A DNA stretch of 16,019 bases, taken from Pedobacter sp. UBA5917 (GTDB lineage: Bacteria; Bacteroidota; Bacteroidia; Sphingobacteriales; Sphingobacteriaceae). The notes under the pieces are model-generated. The model was not told the origin of the DNA. It made no database searches and worked only from the letters and a program-made list of their open reading frames with translations. The stretch spans positions 1 to 16,019 of the forward strand of contig NZ_DJDT01000191.1 of assembly GCF_002432345.1 (NCBI RefSeq), written 5' to 3'. This document shows positions 6,938 to 13,929 of the stretch, piece by piece. Position numbers and translations under genes: made by a program. Every line of letters begins with the position of its first letter. Within the stretch, counting starts at the first letter, position 1.

Positions 6938-8467
6938 ATGATTAAAACTAAACACTTAATCATAGTGGCCCTATTGGCTATTATGATCCCTATTTTATTT
7001 TCTGCCTGCAAAAAAGACCGCAATAATGGTCCTGAACAAGAAACACTTACTCCTGGACCGGATATTAACTTTTATGCCCTTACAGCAGATGGCAAATTAC
7101 TTTTGATTAATGCCAAAAACCCTAATACTGTAACCTCGCAGGTGAGCATTTCGGGATTGCAAACCGGTGAAACCATTTTAGGTATAGATTTCCGTCCGGC
7201 AACAGGCCAATTATATGGCGTAGGAAGCACCAGCCGCTTATATGTAATTGATCAGAAAACAGGAGCAGCCCGATCAATTTCTGCAGCCCCCTTTACCCCT
7301 ACCTTAAGCGGCACTTCGGTTGCTTTCGATTTTAACCCTACGGTAGACCGGATCCGTTTAATAACTTCATCAGGACAAAATTTACGTTTAAACCCTGAAA
7401 CAGGAACAGTAGCTGCAACAGATGGTATTATTAATGGAATTAGCAATGCCAAAGTTGCATCTGCCGCTTACACACAAAATAAAGCCGGAGCCAGCACTAC
7501 GATACTTTTTGATATCGATGTAGCAAATGATAAGCTTCATAAACAAGATCCACCAAATGATGGAAAATTGGTTGAAGTAGGGAGCCTTGGTTTTGATGTT
7601 GAAGATAGCGGCGGTTTCGATATTAATCCTGATGGCACCGCAGCGTTGGCAGCTTTAACTGTTGGTGGCAAATCGGGCCTGTATTTAATTGACTTAAATT
7701 CGGGAAAAGCTTCAAAAATAAGCAATGTAGATCAACAGATTACCGGCCTGGCTATTCCGACCGAACCTGTTGCCTATGCAGTATCGAACAGTAACGAATT
7801 GTTGATCTTCAATCCTGCAGCAGCTACGCCGATGCTTGTGGTTAAAGCGATTACAGGTATACAGGCAGGAGAAAGTATTTTAGGTATAGATATCCGTCCT
7901 TTAAATGGACAGTTATATGCCATTGGAAGTACCAGCAGGATATATACTATAAACGCATCATCAGGCGCAGCTGCGATGGTGGGAACCGGACCTTTAACAA
8001 CTTTATTAACGGCAAGCCAGGTTGGTATAGATTTTAACCCAACTGTTGATCGTATCAGAATAGTTGGAAATACCGGACAGAATTTCAGGGTAAACCCAAA
8101 TGATGGCGCATTAACGGTTGATGGCTCTATTTCGTTAGCCAGCGCATCGATTTCAGGTGCAGCCTACACCAATAACTTTGCAGGTGCTACAACAACTGTA
8201 TTATTTGATATCGATTCGACAGGCGATCGCTTATATAAACAAGATCCGCCAAACAACGGTACTTTAGTTGATGTAGGTCCTTTGGGCATAAATGTTGAAG
8301 CAAACAGTGGTTTCGATATCGGCGGTACAAGCGGACTTGCCTATGGTATATTTACCGTTGGTGGTGTACAGAAATTATACTCGGTAAACTTAACCAGCGG
8401 AGCAGCAACGGCAGGGGCAACTATTACTACGGCAGTAAGGGGTTTTACTCTTGGTTTAGGTTTTTAG
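6938..8467 (+). CDS. Lipoprotein with two DUF4394 repeats
   Basis: The protein has 509 residues. A signal sequence ends in the lipobox FSA-Cys24, followed by Lys-Lys, so the mature protein is a lipoprotein, probably on the outer membrane. The rest is an internal duplication: repeat 1 spans about 44-273 and repeat 2 about 278-509. Matching segments include ILGIDFRP/ILGIDIRP, GQLYGVGSTSRLY/GQLYAIGSTSRIY, FNPTVDRIR in both, and LHKQDPPNDG/LYKQDPPNNG. These are features of DUF4394, a beta-rich, probably propeller-like family of unknown function. There are no catalytic motifs, so a binding or structural surface role is the safest guess. The start is fixed by the signal sequence; there is no obvious ribosome site, as is usual in Bacteroidota. 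A strong terminator follows the stop. Confidence 0.88.
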   Translation: MIKTKHLIIVALLAIMIPILFSACKKDRNNGPEQETLTPGPDINFYALTADGKLLLINAKNPNTVTSQVSISGLQTGETILGIDFRPATGQLYGVGSTSRLYVIDQKTGAARSISAAPFTPTLSGTSVAFDFNPTVDRIRLITSSGQNLRLNPETGTVAATDGIINGISNAKVASAAYTQNKAGASTTILFDIDVANDKLHKQDPPNDGKLVEVGSLGFDVEDSGGFDINPDGTAALAALTVGGKSGLYLIDLNSGKASKISNVDQQITGLAIPTEPVAYAVSNSNELLIFNPAAATPMLVVKAITGIQAGESILGIDIRPLNGQLYAIGSTSRIYTINASSGAAAMVGTGPLTTLLTASQVGIDFNPTVDRIRIVGNTGQNFRVNPNDGALTVDGSISLASASISGAAYTNNFAGATTTVLFDIDSTGDRLYKQDPPNNGTLVDVGPLGINVEANSGFDIGGTSGLAYGIFTVGGVQKLYSVNLTSGAATAGATITTAVRGFTLGLGF

Positions 8468-8485
8468 CATAACGTAACATATAAT

Positions 8486-8528
8486 TAAAAAAAGCAAAAG
8501 CCTTTCAATCCTGAAAGGCTTTTGCTTT
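8486..8528 (+). terminator. Terminator after the DUF4394 lipoprotein gene
   Basis: A perfect 17-bp stem (8491-8507 with 8512-8528) closes on the four-base loop ATCC. It starts 23 bases after the stop codon. The 3' arm is T-rich (CTTTTGCTTT), and an A-run precedes the stem, so it would also terminate transcription arriving on the minus strand. Confidence 0.85.
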
Positions 8529-9251
8529 AACTAATGTTTACGGTTTCTACTAAGAATTAATTCCGCGAGGCATAAAAGTAAAACTTTAATCTATGCTTAT
8601 AACTGTTGATTTACTTTATGAACAAATTCTGATAATTACTTTAAAATGGGATTAGAATTGATTTATTTGTTGGTTAACTGGTTAATTGTTTACCCTTCGA
8701 CTACGCTCAGGGGGTTAACTGTGCAAGCAGGCTAATTGTTTAATTGCAGGATTGTTAAATTGTTAATTGTAAACTGCCAACTGGAAACTGTTTAATGGTC
8801 ATTAGTCATTCGACTCAGAACTCAAGACTGTGGACTATCCATAACTGGTTAATTGCTTAACTGTTGTATTAGGACAATTGGTTCATTGGTCATTGGTCAT
8901 TAGACTCCCAAATATTCAGAACAAGGTTACGCTGAAGTGGTAACTGCTGTCAATCGCTTAGCGCCATGCGCCAAACACTCTGCCCCATGCTAACTAACAC
9001 CGAATTATTTCAATCGTTAGAACTAGTCAAAAACAAACATATCATACTATTACGTAATATTAATACCACAATCAATGAATAATAATATTACTTTGGTTTT
9101 TGATAAGGTACTGGAACTAAACTATTAGAGCATCATTAATTGCGTGGTGAGAAGGGAATTATGCGCTTTAGCTAAATCCAAAGCATGCTTATCGTTTGGG
9201 CATTAGCAAATAAATAACCAAAATAAATCACTAACCAATTAATTAAATCTT
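8529..9251. other. Long gene-free spacer upstream of chitinase
   Basis: No believable gene is present in these 723 bases. The middle (8669-8913) is a patchwork of degenerate repeats listed separately. From about 8914 the sequence looks ordinary; 9040-9110 is very AT-rich, with a partial Bacteroidota -7 box (TACTTTG at 9089-9095), one base short of the TAnnTTTG spacing. The chitinase promoter should lie in 8990-9251, but I cannot place it firmly. Confidence 0.5.
8669..8913. repeat. Degenerate low-complexity repeat patchwork
   Basis: The stretch is built from variants of a few short words: (G)GTTAATTG/GGTTAACTG/GTTTAATTG about nine times, GGTCATT(A/G)GTCATT twice (8797-8809 and 8887-8900), and AACTGCCAACTGGAAACTG-like text at 8772-8790. 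Near 8694-8714 there is CCCTTCGACTACGCTCAGGG, a near-palindromic unit resembling dispersed repeats I recall from Pedobacter-like genomes. The copies are unequal in length and spacing and carry substitutions, so this is an old, decaying array, not a regular tandem or CRISPR repeat. Confidence 0.6.
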
Positions 9252-10640
9252 ATGAGAAATGCAACAAAAACATGGCTTGGCACCCTGCTGGCCCTAACCG
9301 TTCTTTATTCCTGTAAAAAGTCGGAAATCGTTACGGATCAGCAATCGCTTAACGAGCAAAAAAAGGAAGCTGCCACTACTGAGCTTATCCCGGGTTCATC
9401 GTTTAGGGTAGTTGGCTACATGCCATCATGGGCTGGGGCGGTTAACCAGATCCAGTTCAGTAAACTTACCCATGTAAATTATGCTTTTATCCTGCCAACG
9501 TCGACCGGAGGATTGCAGGCGTTACCTAATCCATCTAAACTGCAAAGTCTGGTAACATCAGCTCATGCGGCAGGTGTAAAAGTATCAATTGCTGTAGGCG
9601 GATGGAACAATGGAGACGACAGTGCTTTTGAAGCTTTTGCCGCAAATGCAACTTACCGCACCAATTTTACCAACAACATCATGAACCTGGTAAACCAGTA
9701 CAACCTTGATGGAGTTGATATTGACTGGGAATACCCGAATAATGGCGCTTCGGCCAATAACTTTACGCTCCTGATGCAACAGTTGAGCACGCAACTTCAT
9801 AATAACGGAAAGTTACTTACCGCAGCCGTGGTTTCGGAAGGTGGCGCTAGTATCCAAAATGCAGTTTTCAATGCTGTAGATTTTTTAAACTTAATGGCTT
9901 ACGATGGTGGTGGTGCCAATCACTCTACCTATAATTATGCCGTGGGTTCTATCAACTATTGGCAGGGCCGCGGACTTTCTGTCGCAAAAACTACGCTTGG
10001 TGTGCCTTTCTATGGCCGCTCGTCTAATTCTTATGTAGATTACAAAGACATTCTGGCCCAGGGCGGAAGTCCGAATTCCGATACTTTCGGCAATGTAGGT
10101 TACAATGGTATCCCTACGATAAAAAGTAAGGCAAACCTGGCTTACGACCAGGCAGGCGGTATCATGATCTGGGACTTGAATGCAGATGCAACCGGCGGTA
10201 ATTCGTTACTAAGTGCCATTTATACCACACTTGTTGACCGCGTAAATAACGGTGGATCGAACATTCCATTTGGTACGGTAATTTCGCTGAAAGGTTTCAA
10301 CAATAAATTTGTGAGCGGACAGAATGGTGCAGCCGCCATGACCTGTACTACAACTACAGCTACATCAACTGAAAGGTTTACCGTTATAGATGCCGGTGGT
10401 GGCAAAGTAGCTTTAAGAAGCATGGGCAAATACGTATCTTCTGAAAACGGAACACAGGCCATTACCTGTAGCAGGCCAACGATAGGCGACTGGGAAAAAT
10501 TTGACTGGATTGTTGCTGCAGATGGAAAAATAGCATTAAGAGGGAACAATGGAAGGTACATTTCGAGTGAAAATGGCACCCAGGCCATGACCTGCACCCG
10601 TGCAACCGCTTCGGGCTGGGAATACTTCGCGATCAACTAA
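9252..10640 (+). CDS. GH18 chitinase-type lipoprotein with beta-trefoil tail
   Basis: Family 18 glycosidases cut chitin or related GlcNAc polymers by a substrate-assisted, retaining mechanism. This 462-residue protein starts with a signal sequence and lipobox YS-Cys21-Lys-Lys, so it is anchored in the envelope, probably at the surface. The GH18 barrel (about 52-330) has the SIAVGGW strand (112-118), the catalytic motif DGVDIDWE (153-160) with proton donor Glu160, LMAYD (214-218), GVPFYGR (250-256) and the late tryptophan in IMIWDLN (304-310). Residues about 339-462 form a fascin-like beta-trefoil with three similar units: KFVSGQNG...AMTC, KYVSSENG...AITC and RYISSENG...AMTC. Such domains usually bind sugars or surfaces. 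The active site looks complete. Chitinase or endo-beta-N-acetylglucosaminidase cannot be separated from sequence alone. It is a single-gene transcript ended by the hairpin at 10667. Confidence 0.9.
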   Translation: MRNATKTWLGTLLALTVLYSCKKSEIVTDQQSLNEQKKEAATTELIPGSSFRVVGYMPSWAGAVNQIQFSKLTHVNYAFILPTSTGGLQALPNPSKLQSLVTSAHAAGVKVSIAVGGWNNGDDSAFEAFAANATYRTNFTNNIMNLVNQYNLDGVDIDWEYPNNGASANNFTLLMQQLSTQLHNNGKLLTAAVVSEGGASIQNAVFNAVDFLNLMAYDGGGANHSTYNYAVGSINYWQGRGLSVAKTTLGVPFYGRSSNSYVDYKDILAQGGSPNSDTFGNVGYNGIPTIKSKANLAYDQAGGIMIWDLNADATGGNSLLSAIYTTLVDRVNNGGSNIPFGTVISLKGFNNKFVSGQNGAAAMTCTTTTATSTERFTVIDAGGGKVALRSMGKYVSSENGTQAITCSRPTIGDWEKFDWIVAADGKIALRGNNGRYISSENGTQAMTCTRATASGWEYFAIN

Positions 10641-10666
10641 GTTTAAATTATTTAACAATTAATAAG

Positions 10667-10703
10667 AAAACCGCTTTGACTTATGAATTCAAAGCGGTTT
10701 TTT
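10667..10703 (+). terminator. Terminator shared by convergent chitinase and secreted-protein genes
   Basis: A 13-bp perfect stem (10667-10679 with 10689-10701) has a 9-base loop and a run of six T (10698-10703) on the plus strand. The reverse orientation also ends in TTTTCTTATT, so it can serve the minus-strand gene whose stop is at 10752. Confidence 0.85.
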
Positions 10704-10751
10704 AATATACCTATAGTAAGATCAGGAACAATATAACGGAATGATAAATAC

Positions 10752-11192
10752 CTAGCCTCCGGTGCTTGATATGTTTACATTACCCATTTCAATAGCATAA
10801 GTCATCGGGTTGGATGGCATTAATGGACCTGAAACCCATTTTACCACAACATAACCTGAAGCGGTAATCCCGGTCTCCATCAAACGGCCATCTGCCTGTA
10901 GCTTTCTTCCATATATATAGGTAGAAGGGTGACAATCTACAGAGCCTATTACCACACCAACCTCCCACTGTCCCTGCGAATAGGGGTTGCTTCCAAAATA
11001 AGTAGCAGCATAGTTTACACTGGTTAAACTAAAAGAACCTGGTCCATAAGTATATGAAAGATTCGAATTGTTCGGGGTGAAAGTACAGGCAAAAAAAGGA
11101 CGGTTTTTAACTGCCGGTACTCCGGTTTTTGCATTTAGCGCCACTGAAACATTAAGCAGCAATAAAATTACTAAAAGTGATTTTTTTAACAT
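10752..11192 (-). CDS. Small secreted protein, unknown function
   Basis: This 146-residue protein has a signal peptide (MLKKSLLVILLLLNVSVALNA, probable cleavage after Ala21) and no lipobox. The mature part is rich in Tyr, Ser, Gly and Thr, with alternating hydrophobic residues typical of a beta-sandwich, for example QWEVGVVIGSV and GYVVVKWVSG. Two cysteines (in FFACTF and SVDCHP) could form a disulfide. The likely location is the periplasm or outside the cell. I do not recognise a family. It converges on the chitinase gene and shares its terminator. A 371-base spacer lies upstream, so it probably has its own promoter. Confidence 0.7.
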   Translation of the reverse strand: MLKKSLLVILLLLNVSVALNAKTGVPAVKNRPFFACTFTPNNSNLSYTYGPGSFSLTSVNYAATYFGSNPYSQGQWEVGVVIGSVDCHPSTYIYGRKLQADGRLMETGITASGYVVVKWVSGPLMPSNPMTYAIEMGNVNISSTGG

Positions 11193-11563
11193 GATTTGGT
11201 TGTTTAAGGGTTAATTAAATATATGTGGATCTTTTTATAGGTATGCAGCTATTTTTATGCGATCCGATGTACAAAGCAGCTACCCGCAGAAAGAAAAAAC
11301 CACTTAAATTCTGTCCAAAACAGTATTTTGAAATCTGCATTGCAGAAACAGTGCTCATATTATCGGTTTAAATTTGGTTACCTTAAATTATCACTTGCGA
11401 TGCAGGTTAAAAATGCATAAACTGATCATAATGATGGATAATTATGCCATTTGAATACAGGGGTATAATAGCCTGTTTTCACAGGCAGGGAGCTTCTACC
11501 CCATTTGCGCTAACCACGAAAACTTGCGCCAGATAAGAGAAGATAAAGTAAGACTATTCAAAG
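11193..11563. other. Spacer between secreted-protein gene and accessory islet
   Basis: No gene was found here. The nearer half (11193-11400) must hold the promoter of the 10752-11192 gene; no clear Bacteroidota -7/-33 pair is visible. A nested hairpin at 11460-11502 is described separately. The left edge of the A/T-rich accessory genes lies at or after 11503. Confidence 0.4.
11460..11502 (-). other. Nested hairpin with GAAA tetraloop, possible RNA structure or element end
   Basis: On the minus strand, an outer stem GGGGTA/TACCCC (11502-11497 with 11465-11460) encloses an inner stem GCCTGT/ACAGGC closed by GAAA, a GNRA tetraloop (inner arms at 11486-11481 and 11476-11471). The internal loop is asymmetric, with GAAGCTCCCT on the 5' side. 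The text around GAAGCTCCCTGCC resembles hairpin ends of IS200/IS605-type elements, but no transposase is nearby. A structured RNA or a relic of an element end are both possible. Confidence 0.4.
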
Positions 11564-12073
11564 TTAAAGTACACCTTTGTTCCGCAATTCTCGCTCTGCA
11601 TATTCTCCAATTATAGGAATCTTGCTATTTGTAAGCAATTTTAACTTTTCAACTGCGTTTTCATCTCCAATTACTGATAATGCCTTAATACACTTCCGGG
11701 CAAATTGATAAGTATCATCATAATCAAGATAGGCAAAGCGAAGTTCTACTGCACTATATAAACAGTTCACCGCTTTAGGTGACTTTATTTCCTTTAACAG
11801 TGTAACAATATCCTCGTGCTTGATATGCCAATGCGCGCTAAGTAATCCACATAAGACTAATAAAAAAGATTCTGTTTTAAAATATCCGGTATATAATAAA
11901 ACTACAACCTCTTCTATTAATCTACTATCCTTAATTGAAATTGCATATGCAATTAAATCTAAAATATCATGCTCTGAAGGTATTTTTCCATTAAAATATA
12001 ATTTAACGAATTCTTCCTTAACAATAGTTCCGGAATATAATTTTTTCACTAATGAATCAAATTCTAAATTCAT
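11564..12073 (-). CDS. Small alpha-helical HEAT-like repeat protein, possibly immunity-type
   Basis: This is a 169-residue cytosolic protein with no signal or membrane segment. It is predicted largely helical: paired helices appear at DILDLIAYAISIKDSRLIEEVVVLLY, then SPKAVNCLYSAVELRFAYLD, DDTYQFARKCIKALSVIG and DENAVEKLKLLTNSKIPIIGEYAERELRNKG. The spacing and the ALSVIGDENAVEKLKLL unit look like degenerate HEAT repeats. Small single-domain proteins of this kind are often orphan immunity proteins of polymorphic toxins, but the sequence does not prove that. The A/T-rich codons (AAA, ATT, TTA) differ from the neighbouring clpC and chitinase genes, which suggests acquisition. It is the last of three same-strand small genes and starts 9 bases after the final stop of the decayed frame at 12082-12303. 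Confidence 0.6.
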   Translation of the reverse strand: MNLEFDSLVKKLYSGTIVKEEFVKLYFNGKIPSEHDILDLIAYAISIKDSRLIEEVVVLLYTGYFKTESFLLVLCGLLSAHWHIKHEDIVTLLKEIKSPKAVNCLYSAVELRFAYLDYDDTYQFARKCIKALSVIGDENAVEKLKLLTNSKIPIIGEYAERELRNKGVL

Positions 12074-12081
12074 GTATAACT

Positions 12082-12303
12082 TTAAATGTTCGAATTAAAA
12101 ATATTTAGCGCATTTCCGTTAGCTGATCCAATATTAACCTGGACTCTTTTTACTTTAAGAATTGTATTAACACCTTCCAACCTTTGTTAATAAAAAAGGG
12201 TGTTCATATAGATGTCTTTAGAGGTATTGTTAATCACTGAGAGTCCAATATTTCTGCTGGCCTTATCATGATAGCCAATTACAAAGTAAACATCCAAGGC
12301 ATC
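12082..12303 (-). pseudogene. In-frame coding remnant downstream of the 133-residue gene
   Basis: Directly after the TAA of the 12304-12705 gene, the same frame stays open for 38 codons (DALDVYFVIGYHDKASRNIG..., ending NTLFY). It meets a TAA at 12187-12189, continues for 34 codons (…GVNTILKVKRVQVNIGSANG…) and stops at 12082-12084. The composition is protein-like. A run of six T on the minus strand (12197-12192) lies just before the second stop. With five T the frame would instead read LFINKGWKVLIQFLK before stopping, so slippage there may be the lesion. Either the 133-residue gene once extended through here, or this is the 3' part of a separate lost gene. Chance openness cannot be excluded. 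Confidence 0.4.
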
Positions 12304-12705
12304 TTAATCGGCATACCATAAAATATTTTCTCCCAAACTGTCCATATCATATCTTCCAATGCTTGTCTCAAGGCTATCTAATTTATTATGATAAACTCCA
12401 AAACACATCGCATTTAAATAATATATTTTACTTTTTGTATCCGTAATAGAAAAAATCCGATAATCTCCAGATATTTTGAAACCATAATTAGCTACGAGAT
12501 ACCCATTATCCTCATTTATTTCAGCCGCGGCGATTTCTATCCCATTAAATACCACAGGTATTAAAATATGTAATACCCCTTTAAAAATAATGTCGATATT
12601 ATAATCCCGCTGCTTATTCTTTAAACACCTGATCAACAATTGACCATGAGTTGGAGAGTAATCGATTAGCTGAAAATTACTTGATAAATCTGAAAATATG
12701 GCCAT
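12304..12705 (-). CDS. Small protein of unknown function in accessory islet
   Basis: This 133-residue cytosolic protein has no signal peptide. It is predicted mainly beta: SNFQLIDYSPTHGQLLIRCLK, YNIDIIFKGVLHILIPVVFNGIEIAAAEI, YLVANYGFKI and YRIFSITDTKSKIYYLNAMCFGVY. It is slightly acidic and ends GENILWYAD. I do not recognise a named family; size, charge and company fit an immunity-type protein, which is inference only. Its start follows an A-rich leader (AAAAACAAAATTAA), normal for Bacteroidota. The frame remains open beyond its stop (see 12082-12303), so it could be a C-terminally truncated product. It lies in the middle of three A/T-rich same-strand genes, about 140 bases after the 84-residue gene. 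Confidence 0.6.
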   Translation of the reverse strand: MAIFSDLSSNFQLIDYSPTHGQLLIRCLKNKQRDYNIDIIFKGVLHILIPVVFNGIEIAAAEINEDNGYLVANYGFKISGDYRIFSITDTKSKIYYLNAMCFGVYHNKLDSLETSIGRYDMDSLGENILWYAD

Positions 12706-12757
12706 TTAATTTTGTTTTTCTCTGTAAATCAGTTTCTGGATAAACAAAGTCCAATAT

Positions 12758-12845
12758 TGTGTTAAACTGTGTTATGTAAGTTACATTTTGGTTGTAGCAA
12801 GACGTTAAAACCAGTTAGAGGCTCTCCCAACACCATAGCTTTCTA
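12758..12845. other. Gene-end spacer with short direct and inverted repeats
   Basis: TGTGTTA occurs twice, one helical turn apart (12758-12764 and 12768-12774), followed by the palindrome ATGTAA-G-TTACAT (12774-12786). Then comes GGTTGTAGCAAGACGTTAAAACC (12790-12812), whose ends GGTT/AACC are inverted. The block begins right after the tandem stop TAG-TAG of the 84-residue gene. It may be a gene-associated spacer repeat or an operator for the 133-residue gene. Exact integron attC core motifs are absent. Confidence 0.3.
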
Positions 12846-13100
12846 CTATAAATATGCTTCAAACATATCTTTGCCATTATGATATATGGTGTAGCTTGTG
12901 TTTCGAGCATCCCATATCTGGATATAAATTGTTCCGTCATCATTCTTACCTACATTAATTGAAATATTGTCTTCTTCATCATTGGTTTCAAGTTCAACTT
13001 TATCGCGTACATTAATAAATCCTTCTATGGCCTCTGGCTCCTTATGGATTGACATCCTCTCATTACTGCAGTTTTGAATTTCGATTTTAATCTTTTTCAT
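12846..13100 (-). CDS. Small acidic protein of unknown function, coupled to an upstream remnant
   Basis: This 84-residue protein is clearly acidic, with many Glu and Asp, for example VELETNDEEDNISINVGKNDDG. It is predicted all-beta (KIKIEIQNC, TIYIQIWDARNTSYTIYHNG). It has no signal or membrane segment and so is cytosolic. The start ATG (13100-13098) overlaps the TAA of the preceding frame by one base (TAATG), a typical translational-coupling arrangement. Two tandem TAG codons end it. The family is not recognised. Small acidic proteins coupled to the 3' end of another gene are common among toxin-immunity pairs, and the upstream fragment here is basic; that reading is inference. An alternative is an unrelated housekeeping small protein left by a deletion. 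Confidence 0.6.
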   Translation of the reverse strand: MKKIKIEIQNCSNERMSIHKEPEAIEGFINVRDKVELETNDEEDNISINVGKNDDGTIYIQIWDARNTSYTIYHNGKDMFEAYL

Positions 13101-13272
13101 TAAAATGTGTTTTTAATAATTTGTAAAACTTGCGTGCATTTATAACCGATGCCTGATTCATTGCCTAAAATATCGTAGGCATTAAGGAATGAACCTACGC
13201 AAAAAGATAATTTGTATTTTTTTAACCAGCCCATTTCGTTCTTAAGCCAATACAGGTAATTCTTTACCCCTT
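13100..13272 (-). pseudogene. 5'-truncated gene fragment fused to the end of lrp
   Basis: Reading minus-strand, a frame is open from just inside the lrp 3' end and gives about 57 protein-like residues from GVKNYLYWLKNEMGWLKKY to ...ILGNESGIGYKC...LQIIKNTF, then TAA at 13102-13100. The piece is basic and has two cysteines. The only ATG in frame (13234) would give 44 residues, so it is either a very small gene or, more likely, the C-terminal remnant of a larger one whose front was deleted at the lrp border. Its stop overlaps the ATG of the 84-residue gene, so the two were probably one operon. The parent family is not recognised. Confidence 0.5.
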
Positions 13273-13740
13273 CTAAATCGGATAGGCTGTTTCACTTTTT
13301 GGTTCCGAAAGCACAAAATAACTCTGTACCGTGGTAATATTGGGTAATGTGGCCAGTTTATTACGTAAAAACTCATGATAAGCATCCATATCCCGGGTTG
13401 CTATCCGGAGTATAAAATCGTGCGCACCTGTCATCTGCAAACATTCCATCACTTCAGGGAATTTTGAAACCTCTGTTTCAAACTTTACAAGCGTGTCTGC
13501 AGTATGTTCTTTGAGCAATACATGCGAAAATGCGATCAGGTTCCGGTCTATTTTCTTCCGATCAAGGATGGCCACAATCTTTTTAATATAGCCCTGTTCC
13601 TTTAAACGCCTGATCCGCTCGTGCACCGTTGCAATGGATTTATGGAGCTTTAAAGCAATTTCTTTGTTGGTAAAAGAAGCATCCTGCTGTAAAAGCCTCA
13701 ATATCTGCACATCTACCTTATCTAAATCTCCCTGTACCAT
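13273..13740 (-). CDS. Lrp/AsnC family transcription regulator
   Basis: Lrp-type proteins form octamers or dimers that sense amino acids and bind AT-rich operators. This 155-residue protein has the usual layout: an N-terminal winged helix-turn-helix at about 6-60 (LDKVDVQILRLLQQDASFTNKEIALKL...HERIRRLKEQGYI), then a RAM ligand-binding domain at about 67-150 with MTGAHDFILRIATRDMDAYHEFL. The C-terminus (ETAYPI) resembles the usual short tail of Bacteroidota relatives, so the gene looks complete despite the foreign junction directly after its stop. It is divergent from the cysteine-synthase gene across 189 bases, the classical arrangement for a local Lrp regulator. Its likely target is that gene, with cysteine or another amino acid as effector; this is inference from position. 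Confidence 0.9.
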   Translation of the reverse strand: MVQGDLDKVDVQILRLLQQDASFTNKEIALKLHKSIATVHERIRRLKEQGYIKKIVAILDRKKIDRNLIAFSHVLLKEHTADTLVKFETEVSKFPEVMECLQMTGAHDFILRIATRDMDAYHEFLRNKLATLPNITTVQSYFVLSEPKSETAYPI

Positions 13741-13848
13741 TTTTGATGAGTTGAAAAAAATTATAATTGATGTTACCTAAACAGCTTAAAAATGAAAATT
13801 CAACTAATTATTACGCAATATAACAGAAAATTTAAGGAAATAAACCAT

Positions 13849-13882
13849 TGTATTGACAAAACAATATACATTATAGACTTTT
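13849..13882 (+). promoter_or_regulatory. Candidate Lrp operator and promoter of the cysteine-synthase gene
   Basis: The lrp/cysteine-synthase spacer contains TGTATTG (13849-13855), six bases, then CAATATACA (13862-13870), an imperfect inverted repeat of AT-rich Lrp-operator character. TTG at 13853-13855 lies 18 bases before TAGACTTTT (from 13874), which loosely fits the Bacteroidota -33/-7 promoter pattern. The two overlap, so a bound regulator would affect the promoter directly. Confidence 0.35.
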
Positions 13883-13929
13883 ACCGTAATTAATCATAAC
13901 CAAACATAAACGCTTTAATGCTTTAATAT

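Noticed and set aside
8669..8913. CRISPR array
   Set aside because: The repeated words are 8-13 bases, unequal, unevenly spaced and mutually degenerate, with no constant-length spacers and no cas genes.
11820..12098. 92-codon plus-strand frame opposite the HEAT-like gene
   Set aside because: Antisense shadow of the helical protein, whose minus-strand translation is clearly better organised.
12706..12845. Integron attC site between small same-strand genes
   Set aside because: The cassette-like layout is suggestive, but no pair of RYYYAAC and GTTRRRY cores with complementary arms is present and no integrase is in the window.
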